7,977 nucleotides of DNA, from assembly GCA_024763405.1 (NCBI GenBank), contig JANTFQ010000095.1, forward strand, positions 1 through 7,977. Direction: 5' to 3'. Positions 1 through 5,500 of the stretch are shown here, one piece after another. The translations under genes and the position numbers were made by a program. This stretch comes from Calditrichaceae bacterium (lineage in GTDB: Bacteria > Calditrichota > Calditrichia > Calditrichales > Calditrichaceae). Each line of letters starts with the position of its first letter. Positions within the stretch are counted from its first letter, which is position 1. The notes beneath the pieces are model-generated. The model saw only the letters and a list, made by a program, of their open reading frames with translations. It ran no database searches and was not told where the DNA came from.

Positions 1-2016
1 CTTAAACCCAACGAAGTTTACAGCGCCGAAAAAACATCCATTACCGATGCCATTGTCTGGCTTGGCGGCTGCTCCGCTTCGTTCGTTTCGGATCAGGGTT
101 TACTGTTGACCAACCACCACTGTGCCTACGGCGCCCTGCAGCGTAATGCTTCCAAATCAGGACACGATTACATCAAAGAAGGTTTTCTTGCTAAAGACCG
201 TTCCGAAGAGCTTCCGGCTATGGGCAGTAATGCCTATGTCTTGCAGGAAATTCAAGATGTCAGTGCGGAAATTTTATCATCCGTAAAAAAGATAAGTGAT
301 CCCGTTAAACGCGATAAGATCGTACAGGAAAAAATGGCTGCCATGAAAAACAAAATTGAGGGCGACCGTGAAGACATTTCCGCCCGGGTGGCTTCCATGT
401 TTAAGGGAAAGCAATACTGGCTTTTTATCTATAAGAAATACCAGGATGTGCGTATCGTTTTTGCACCGCCAGCTTCTATCGGAAAATACGGCGGAGATGT
501 GGACAATTGGATGTGGCCGCGTCATACCGGTGATTTTACCTATATGCGTGTCTACATGGCGCCGGACGGTTCGGGCGCGAAATACAGCCCCGATAATATT
601 CCGGTAAAACCCAAAAACTATTTACGCATCAGTCAAACTCCGCTCAAAGAGGGTGATTTTAATTTCATCATTGGATTTCCCGGTTCCACTACACGCTGGC
701 ACACCTCCTATTCGGTTCAGTGGAATTTGCAGCACAAATTTAAAGAACGGATTAAGGAATTCTCAGAAGTACTCTCCATGATGGACGACTTTGGTGAAAA
801 AGATGCGCAAGCGAAAATAAAATTAGCGGGATTCCATGCGGGCCTGGCCAACGCCATGAAAAATTATCAGGGCAATGTGGACGGTATGGAACGTACCCAT
901 TTTATCGATCAGAAACGTGCCTTCGAATCGGATTTAATGCAGTTCATCAATAAGAATTCCGGGTTGAAAGAAAAATACGCACACGTTTTGCCCGATATCG
1001 CCAAACAATACCAAAATCTCGAAGCAACTTATCAGCGTGACGCCGCCATTGGAAATTTTGGGTTTTTAAGCGGTACGATGGCCTCCCTTGCTTCACAAGT
1101 TTACGGCACCGCCCGTGAACGTGAAAAACCGGAAAGCGAACGGGAACCTGAATTTTCGGAACGTAAAGTTAAACAAGGTGCCGAGCGTCTGAAGTATCGT
1201 TTTCTAAGCTTTTATGAACCGTTTGACAAAGCGATGTTTTTACGCGCGCTGGAAAAAGTCCAGAATCTGCCTGCGGATCAGAAAATCATTCCGTTGGAAA
1301 CGATTCTTAAAAAGAAAGATTTAAAAACATTCGTGGAAAAGGCCTATGCCAAAACCAAACTCAAAGATCCGGCGTTTGCCAAAGACCTTTTCTATAAATC
1401 AACAAAAGAGCTGATGGCTCTCAACGATCCCTTCATCCAGTTAGCCGCTTCTTTATATGATCTGAACCAGCAAATCAAAGAAGAAAAAAAATCCTTTAAC
1501 GCACACATCGATGAGTTGCGGAGAGCGTATATCGATGCCTTGTACGCCTGGAAAGGCGAAGGATTGTATCCGGATGCCAATGGCACCGTTCGTTTTACCT
1601 ACGGTTACATTAAAGGTTACCAGCCACGAGATGCGGTTTGGTATCGCCCTTTTACTACTTTAAACGGTGTCGTGGAAAAAGACAGCGGAATGGAACCTTT
1701 TGATATGCCAGCTAAATTAGGTCAGTTAGAAACTGCAAAAGATTTTGGACGTTGGGAAGATAAGGCCCTGCAGGATGTTCCGGTGGCCTTTTTAAATACT
1801 TGTGATATCACCGGCGGTAACAGCGGCAGCGCGGTGATGAATGCCAAAGGCGAACTCATCGGCCTGGCTTTTGACGGCAATTACGAAGCGATGACCGGCG
1901 ACTGGCAGTTTGATGATTCCATCCAACGCACCATTGCCGTTGATATTCGATATGTCTTATTCTTAACGGAAAAATATGCCGGAGCAAATTATTTGCTAAA
2001 GGAAATGGGGTTTTAA
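1..2016 (+). CDS. S46 family dipeptidyl-peptidase (DPP7-like), 5' end missing
   Basis: This is a serine exopeptidase that releases dipeptides from the N-terminus of peptides; family members act in the periplasm or at the cell surface and feed peptide catabolism. The frame is open from base 1, giving 671 residues without the true start. Seen here: the histidine motif TNHHC (H40 of the fragment, bases 118-120), DNWMWPRHTGDF with the catalytic Asp at D178 (532-534), and GGNSGSA with the catalytic Ser at S608 (1822-1824). The H-to-D spacing of 138 residues equals that I recall for the Pseudoxanthomonas enzyme DAP BII (His86, Asp224). The free-amine-binding Asn/Trp of DNW, an Asn 106 residues after the Asp (N284), and the Asp of FDG are also present. 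By that alignment about 46 residues, including the signal peptide, lie outside the window. The residue 18 after the Ser is Gly, as in DPP7 (hydrophobic P1), rather than Arg, as in the acidic-specific DPP11. The usual GNSGSP is GNSGSA here. A terminator follows. Confidence 0.97.
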   Translation, partial: LKPNEVYSAEKTSITDAIVWLGGCSASFVSDQGLLLTNHHCAYGALQRNASKSGHDYIKEGFLAKDRSEELPAMGSNAYVLQEIQDVSAEILSSVKKISDPVKRDKIVQEKMAAMKNKIEGDREDISARVASMFKGKQYWLFIYKKYQDVRIVFAPPASIGKYGGDVDNWMWPRHTGDFTYMRVYMAPDGSGAKYSPDNIPVKPKNYLRISQTPLKEGDFNFIIGFPGSTTRWHTSYSVQWNLQHKFKERIKEFSEVLSMMDDFGEKDAQAKIKLAGFHAGLANAMKNYQGNVDGMERTHFIDQKRAFESDLMQFINKNSGLKEKYAHVLPDIAKQYQNLEATYQRDAAIGNFGFLSGTMASLASQVYGTAREREKPESEREPEFSERKVKQGAERLKYRFLSFYEPFDKAMFLRALEKVQNLPADQKIIPLETILKKKDLKTFVEKAYAKTKLKDPAFAKDLFYKSTKELMALNDPFIQLAASLYDLNQQIKEEKKSFNAHIDELRRAYIDALYAWKGEGLYPDANGTVRFTYGYIKGYQPRDAVWYRPFTTLNGVVEKDSGMEPFDMPAKLGQLETAKDFGRWEDKALQDVPVAFLNTCDITGGNSGSAVMNAKGELIGLAFDGNYEAMTGDWQFDDSIQRTIAVDIRYVLFLTEKYAGANYLLKEMGF

Positions 2017-2026
2017 AGCAATTTTG

Positions 2027-2050
2027 AATTCTAAATTTTAGATTTTGAAT
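2027..2050 (+). repeat. 24-bp AT-rich near-palindrome, copy 1
   Basis: The 24 bases here are identical to the reverse complement of 2766-2789. The core CTAAATTTTAG is nearly self-complementary. This copy starts 11 bp after the S46 stop codon and lies just before the terminator stem. Read in the direction of its host gene it has the same orientation as copy 2. It looks like a short dispersed intergenic palindrome placed at gene 3' ends. Confidence 0.7.
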
Positions 2051-2051
2051 T

Positions 2052-2089
2052 GGGAGGTGGATATAGTTAAATCCGCTTCCCTTTTTTTT
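2052..2089 (+). terminator. Rho-independent terminator of the S46 peptidase gene
   Basis: An 11-bp stem (2052-2062 with 2071-2081, nine Watson-Crick pairs and two G-T wobbles) closes an 8-base loop and is followed directly by eight T. It sits 35 bp after the S46 stop. The T-run overlaps the stop codon of the convergent LOG-family gene, so the two 3' ends abut. On the minus strand the stem is not followed by a T-run, so it should mainly stop + strand transcription. Confidence 0.9.
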
Positions 2090-2660
2090 AATACCACTTA
2101 GATTCGGATTCCACCGCTTTGTAATTATTTAAATACGTATACGCTTCCTCCGTATCCTGCGCAACAAAATAGAGGCTGCGGTAATTTTCTTTGGCAAAAT
2201 GCTGTTTATAAACATTTTCGAAATGGTGCAGAAGCGGTGTATAAAATCCATTTGTATTTAAGAATATAATCGCCTTTTTATGGTAGCCCAATTGTTTGGC
2301 AGTCATCACTTCCAGAATTTCTTCCATTGTACCGAAACCGCCCGGCAAAGCGATAAACGCATCCGCTTTTTCGGAAAGCAGGGCTTTACGTTCGCGCATC
2401 TCATCGGTTAAAATATATTCAGTTACGTCTTCCCAGCCGATGCCCGCTTCGTGAATACGGCGGGGAATAATGCCGATAATCCGGGAGCCGTGCTCTTGTG
2501 CCGCGCGCGCCGTTGCACCCATCAACCCTACCGTTGTGCCGCCATATACCAGATGGTCACCTTCCCGGCCGATTTGAGTTCCTAATTCAATAGCCGCGGT
2601 AAAGTAAGCTTTTTCAACCTTATCACTGGAAGAACAGAATACACAGATGTTTTGATTCAT
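2088..2660 (-). CDS. LOG family protein (TIGR00730), nucleoside 5'-monophosphate phosphoribohydrolase-like
   Basis: A 190-residue Rossmann-like protein of the LOG ('lysine decarboxylase-like') family. Characterised members split cytokinin riboside 5'-monophosphates or other nucleoside monophosphates into base and ribose 5-phosphate; they are not lysine decarboxylases. Seen here: the N-terminal strand with CVFCSSS (6-12), YGGTTVGLMGATA (39-51), the MRERK motif (88-92), and the signature PGGFGTMEE (106-114), which carries the catalytic Glu and phosphate-binding glycines. Length is typical. I chose the ATG at 2658-2660 because the family starts right at this strand and a GAAAGAG-like ribosome site lies just upstream; the open frame runs 13 codons further but that part is not family-like. 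The protein is cytoplasmic, with no signal peptide. The gene is last in the minus-strand block, 114 bp from the HAD gene, and may have its own promoter, though I see no convincing one. The natural substrate cannot be read from the sequence. Confidence 0.94.
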   Translation of the reverse strand: MNQNICVFCSSSDKVEKAYFTAAIELGTQIGREGDHLVYGGTTVGLMGATARAAQEHGSRIIGIIPRRIHEAGIGWEDVTEYILTDEMRERKALLSEKADAFIALPGGFGTMEEILEVMTAKQLGYHKKAIIFLNTNGFYTPLLHHFENVYKQHFAKENYRSLYFVAQDTEEAYTYLNNYKAVESESKWY

Positions 2661-2684
2661 AATTTTCTCTTTCAAATGGGTAAA

Positions 2685-2712
2685 AGACGCAAGACACAAG
2701 AGGCGAGATGAG
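2685..2712. repeat. Degenerate 7-bp tandem repeat upstream of the LOG gene
   Basis: Four successive heptamers read AGACGCA, AGACACA, AGAGGCG and AGATGAG on the + strand; each starts with AGA. They lie 25 bp before the LOG start codon, so they probably fall in its 5' untranslated leader. The function is unknown. Confidence 0.55.
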
Positions 2713-2765
2713 AAATTAAGTTATTCGTCAGTAAATTGCACCCTTTTGCATTTTTTATTTTTATC

Positions 2766-2789
2766 ATTCAAAATCTAAAATTTAGAATT
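2766..2789 (-). repeat. 24-bp AT-rich near-palindrome, copy 2
   Basis: Identical over 24 bases to copy 1 at 2027-2050 on the opposite strand. With flanking bases (2766-2796) it forms a longer palindrome with 9-bp outer arms, ATTCAAAAT and ATTTTGAAT. It overlaps the end of the HAD gene, whose last residues and TAG stop lie within the palindrome. No T-run follows the hairpin on the minus strand, so it is a poor terminator. Confidence 0.7.
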
Positions 2790-3584
2790 TTGAATTACTG
2801 TTGTCAGCGGGCTGAATTCATTACCCACCGTTTGCGAAAAATATTTCTTTAATTCAGTAGGCGCATTGGCGGTTACGAAGGGATGACCGGCCCAATCCAG
2901 TAAATCCTGATCGTTGTAATCATTGCCCAGTGCCACGACATCTTCCGCCTGCAAATTAAACTTCCGAACCAACTGCTGGGCCGCGGCCTGTTTGGAAACA
3001 CCTTTAGGCATCAGCTCAAACCAAACCGACTGTTTATCGAGGGGCGAAGTCGCCCGAATGATATGCACTTCCGATAAGGCGTTGCGCAACCTATCGCTAA
3101 ATTCCTCCACGCGGCGGAAAATCAGCACAAACTGACTGGCACCCTCTATTTGCCCGGTGTCCGTCAGCGCTGTGGCAAAAGGTTCATAAAGCCGCAGCCG
3201 GGCTTTGAAATCCCCATTTAAATGATTGGAATGTGAAAACAGGAACTGATGATTTTCAGGCAGTTTATCGTGCACCATAAAATCGATCTTTTCGCGCATC
3301 AGGAAAGCGGCGATTTTTCGGGCCAGGGATTTCTCCAATTCGAAATGGGCGATTAATTCTTTCCGCTTCCAGTCCAGTATCCCCGCACCGGAGGAAAGAA
3401 TGATATAATCAACAGGGAAATTTGGATCTAATACTTTTTTTAAAGAGAAGTACGAACGCCCGGTGGCAATCACCCGCAGAATTTTCTGTTGTCCCAAAAG
3501 CTTAAGGGTTTCCAAATCACGATCGCTTACCTGCTGATGATCGTTCAGCAATGTACCGTCTAAATCGCTAATCAGTATTTTCAT
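2775..3584 (-). CDS. HAD-superfamily hydrolase, Cof/type IIB sugar-phosphatase-like
   Basis: A 269-residue cytoplasmic phosphatase of the Cof (IIB) branch of the haloacid dehalogenase superfamily. Relatives remove phosphate from sugar phosphates, flavin mononucleotide or PLP through an aspartyl-phosphate intermediate with Mg2+. All four motifs are visible: DLDGT (nucleophile D7, acid/base D9), ATGR with T41, the GVSK lysine K198, and GNDYND with metal-binding D222 and D225. The roughly 110-residue stretch between motifs II and III is the C2-type cap of this branch. The ATG at 3582-3584 puts the first strand at the N-terminus as usual. A TTG 15 codons upstream (3627-3629) is preceded at 4 bp by GGAAGG, so a longer form is possible. 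The DUF364 gene ends 63 bp upstream, which suggests co-transcription. The final residues (IQNSKF) and the stop come from an inserted palindromic repeat, so the original C-terminus may have differed. The substrate cannot be predicted. Confidence 0.93.
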   Translation of the reverse strand: MKILISDLDGTLLNDHQQVSDRDLETLKLLGQQKILRVIATGRSYFSLKKVLDPNFPVDYIILSSGAGILDWKRKELIAHFELEKSLARKIAAFLMREKIDFMVHDKLPENHQFLFSHSNHLNGDFKARLRLYEPFATALTDTGQIEGASQFVLIFRRVEEFSDRLRNALSEVHIIRATSPLDKQSVWFELMPKGVSKQAAAQQLVRKFNLQAEDVVALGNDYNDQDLLDWAGHPFVTANAPTELKKYFSQTVGNEFSPLTTVIQNSKF

Positions 3585-3633
3585 ATCAGAGTCTGGTTTA
3601 AAATTGATCTGCCGGATTGGTAAACACAATCAA

Positions 3634-3639
3634 CCTTCC
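3634..3639 (-). promoter_or_regulatory. Candidate Shine-Dalgarno site for an extended HAD start
   Basis: On the minus strand this reads GGAAGG, 4 bp before an in-frame TTG (3627-3629) and just after the DUF364 stop codon. It is a better ribosome site than anything directly before the ATG at 3584, where only a weak purine stretch is seen. Either translation begins at the TTG, adding 15 residues, or the site is incidental. The family N-terminus still favours the ATG. Confidence 0.3.
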
Positions 3640-3647
3640 AGAATGCG

Positions 3648-4382
3648 TTACAACTTTGGTTTCATCGTAATTTTTTCGATACCGCGCAACTGTTTAAAAT
3701 GCGCTCCCTGCGCAATATAACGCTGCACCTGTTCCGGGTCGGTTACCCGCACGCCGCCCAACACATCGATCCCAAAATCAAACAAAACCGGACTGAGTGG
3801 TGTGGACGGACCAAGCATAATTTTAAAGGCCTGCGGAGCCATCGCTATAATTTTATGAAAACAATTATTAGGAATAATTTGAGCAGTCAGCACCAGCACA
3901 TCCGCCTGCGGCAAAAACTGCGGCATCTGCTCCGAAGGCAGGTCACCGTCCTGCAGGCGGCGTTCGAACACCCAGCAGTATTTCGTTTGTTCCCGTAAGC
4001 GTTTGACAAAGGGAAAATGGCCGATGACGGCAACATTTTTCCCGGCAGATTTTTTAATAATTTCATCATACGCATCCTCCGAAGCACAAGTTTCCGGAGG
4101 CTCTAGGATTGAATTAAAGGCGGCCATTCCCAGCGAGGCTTCCAGCAGCCGATCGGATTTCAATTTTTCCAGCAGGTTTGCAAGCGGCATTGATTCTAAA
4201 CGGCCCGGCGCGTCGACATAGTTATGTAAAACAGCCGGCTCGGAAAGCGTTGAGGCCATTCCCCAGTGCCGGCCCTGAACCAAGGTCAGGTTTGCGCCAA
4301 TAAGCACTTTCCCAGGCATCAGTCCGTTTGTTTCGACGGAATCCAGCAGCGCTTGTTTGATAGAATTTTGTACTACATCCAA
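3648..4382 (-). CDS. DUF4213/DUF364 domain protein (putative heavy-metal chelation family)
   Basis: A 244-residue cytoplasmic protein. The N-terminal part, to about residue 100, matches the DUF4213 pattern, with SLGMAAFNSIL at 83-93. The C-terminal part matches DUF364 (PF04016): a Rossmann-like strand VAVIGHFPFV (117-126), GDLPSE (146-151), the hydrophobic strand ADVLVLTAQII (160-170), GPSTPLSP (191-198) and VTDP (213-216). Pfam describes these domains as putative heavy-metal chelation; to my knowledge no enzymatic activity is established, so no reaction is assigned. Translation appears to start at TTG (4380-4382): an in-frame TGA lies four codons upstream, AGGTGA (4392-4397 on the minus strand) is 9 bp before it, and the next Met (residue 22) would cut into the first helix. 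The HAD gene follows after 63 bp and may be co-transcribed. The upstream side borders a repeat-rich gap. Confidence 0.87.
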   Translation of the reverse strand: MDVVQNSIKQALLDSVETNGLMPGKVLIGANLTLVQGRHWGMASTLSEPAVLHNYVDAPGRLESMPLANLLEKLKSDRLLEASLGMAAFNSILEPPETCASEDAYDEIIKKSAGKNVAVIGHFPFVKRLREQTKYCWVFERRLQDGDLPSEQMPQFLPQADVLVLTAQIIPNNCFHKIIAMAPQAFKIMLGPSTPLSPVLFDFGIDVLGGVRVTDPEQVQRYIAQGAHFKQLRGIEKITMKPKL

Positions 4383-4410
4383 TTTGGTATTTCACCTGCA
4401 ATAAATGATA

Positions 4411-4511
4411 GAACACCGATTACACCGATTGAACAGATTCTTACAGATATTTCGACGAAATTAAGACCGGTTCAATCCTTATAAATCTAAGATATCTTTT
4501 AAATCTGTTTC
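4411..4511. repeat. Tandem ACACCGATT and imperfect inverted repeat, possible mobile-repeat remnant
   Basis: Two perfect 9-bp units ACACCGATT (4413-4421 and 4422-4430) are followed by GAACAGATT, a weaker third unit. The stretch 4431-4452 is imperfectly complementary to 4490-4511 (GAACAGATT against AAATCTGTTT, and ACAGATAT against GATATCTT). The pattern resembles the 'ACACGGATTACACGGATT' intergenic repeats that I recall near GxxExxY-type genes in many bacterial genomes; that link is from memory and no such gene is present here. Confidence 0.5.
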
Positions 4512-4512
4512 T

Positions 4513-4623
4513 CTCGACTAAGTTCAGCCTACGAAAACCAAACGGTCTGTATTATTAATTTATAATACAACCCGACCGGATAAAAGGAAAAAACAGGATA
4601 CAAACAACACTATTTTAGTCGAG
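4513..4623. repeat. 111-bp element with 9-bp terminal inverted repeats and central hairpin
   Basis: CTCGACTAA (4513-4521) is perfectly complementary to TTAGTCGAG (4615-4623). Near the centre, TGTATTAT (4548-4555) pairs with ATAATACA (4562-4569) around a 6-base loop. Outside that, CGGTC (4543-4547) pairs with GACCG (4574-4578) across a 4-base bulge. This could be a miniature non-autonomous element or a structured RNA. I see no target-site duplication, and a chance nest of small palindromes in AT-rich DNA is possible. Confidence 0.4.
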
Positions 4624-4736
4624 TTCGACGCTATGTTACTTGTTAGCCAGATATTACATAAAATGGTTAGGGTTTTACCTCAAAATCCAACAATCCTATA
4701 ACCAGTTTTCTTATCTGCACACCTCCGGGCGGATTT

Positions 4737-5423
4737 TCAATCACTGACAAGCCGCACACTAAAACCTTCCTGTTTATTTTCACTATGGCGGTCAAGGTCA
4801 GTGTCATCACTACTTAGGCGACGGGTCCAAGCAAGGTGACTCGCGTCAGAAGTAGAAGACCACCAGTATCCTCTGTAAACGATACGATAAAACGATCCAT
4901 TGTGGTACCGGTATCCACCAGGAAGAGCTGTAAAACCGCTGGAATTTGTGGCACCTGTATTAGGATCGTTCCAGTGGCTTGTACCCGGTTCTTTTAACTT
5001 ACCACCGGCATCCGAACCGAGATAATTTTCGAGTTTTGTCCATTCTTCATCTGAGGGTACATGCCAGCCTGGAGGCGCTATGTTTCGACTGTCAGAAAGA
5101 GTATACCAATTGTACAATAAACCGTAGGTTTCAATTTGACTGTTATCATTATTGTATACACAATATGCGCCTGTGCTAAGGTTTGACCATTCTGTATTAT
5201 CCATTATGTTGGGGATGGCCTCGCCGTTGCGATAATGGGTTACTTTTAAATTTTCCGCCATCCACAATTGTTCACCAATTTTTATGGTTTTGTACACATT
5301 ACCATCTACATCGGTTACTGTACCTGGCTGGTCGGAATCCTTTGAAGAAGTAGAATTTTCATTACAGGATACGAAAAAAAATATGGAAAATAGAATTGCA
5401 AAAACTAAATGATTCTTAAACAT
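4737..5423 (-). CDS. FISUMP-domain lipoprotein (Fibrobacter succinogenes major paralogous domain)
   Basis: A 228-residue predicted lipoprotein. Residues 1-19 form a hydrophobic export signal ending in FVSC, so C20 is the likely lipidated cysteine (the -3 position is Phe, a loose lipobox). A polar Ser/Asn/Asp linker follows to about residue 35. The rest is one FISUMP domain (TIGR02145/PF09603): DVDGNVYKTIKIGEQLWMAENL (split as DVDGNVY at 38-44 and QLWMAENL at 52-59), APPGWHVPSDEEW (116-128), SGFTALPGGYR (162-172), YWWSST (186-191) and the closing FSVRLV (221-226). The domain is found on secreted and surface proteins, often in large paralogous families; its molecular function is not known to me. 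I start at the ATG 5421-5423, with AGAAGGGA about 7 bp upstream, rather than the ATG at 5453, which would put charged residues before the signal. The PLP-enzyme gene ends 77 bp upstream, so read-through is possible, but the functions are unrelated. Confidence 0.92.
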   Translation of the reverse strand: MFKNHLVFAILFSIFFFVSCNENSTSSKDSDQPGTVTDVDGNVYKTIKIGEQLWMAENLKVTHYRNGEAIPNIMDNTEWSNLSTGAYCVYNNDNSQIETYGLLYNWYTLSDSRNIAPPGWHVPSDEEWTKLENYLGSDAGGKLKEPGTSHWNDPNTGATNSSGFTALPGGYRYHNGSFYRIVYRGYWWSSTSDASHLAWTRRLSSDDTDLDRHSENKQEGFSVRLVSD

Positions 5424-5500
5424 ATAGAATCCCTTCTCTTTAGAATTAAACATTTTCCAATTATTACACTAAAATCCCTTGGCTGCCTTTCTTCACGCTA

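Larger units (their letters stand above)
4383..4736. other. 354-bp gene-free, repeat-rich interval
   Basis: This lies between the end of the FISUMP gene and the start of the DUF364 gene. I find no credible gene on either strand. It holds an ACACCGATT tandem repeat with an imperfect inverted repeat (4411-4511), a 111-bp element with 9-bp inverted ends and a central hairpin (4513-4623), and a small palindrome, GTCGAGTTCGAC (4619-4630). The DUF364 promoter must lie here unless transcription comes through from upstream. No clear terminator follows the FISUMP gene. Confidence 0.7.

Noticed and set aside
2728..2765. Possible terminator (TGCA...TGCA followed by a T-rich run on the + strand)
   Set aside because: The stem has only 4 bp, and no + strand gene ends upstream of it, so it would have nothing to terminate.
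3699..3998. 99-codon + strand open frame inside the DUF364 gene
   Set aside because: It is antisense to conserved DUF364 motifs and has no domain-like pattern of its own.
4266..4484. 72-codon + strand open frame over the start of the DUF364 gene
   Set aside because: It is antisense to a clear family match for much of its length, and the rest is translated repeat DNA; no recognisable domain and no convincing ribosome site.
4400..4650. CRISPR array
   Set aside because: The 9-bp units are directly adjacent with no spacers, and the remaining repeats are inverted rather than regularly spaced direct repeats.
4513..4660. Integron attC-like site after the FISUMP gene (TTGTTAGCC on the + strand, TAACAAG on the minus strand)
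   Set aside because: The required core GTTRRRY is not met (GTTAGCC has C at a purine position), no matching partner core is found at the other end, and no integrase or cassette array is seen.
5424..5500. Terminator between the PLP-enzyme and FISUMP genes
   Set aside because: No GC-rich hairpin followed by a T-run can be drawn on the minus strand, so read-through remains possible.
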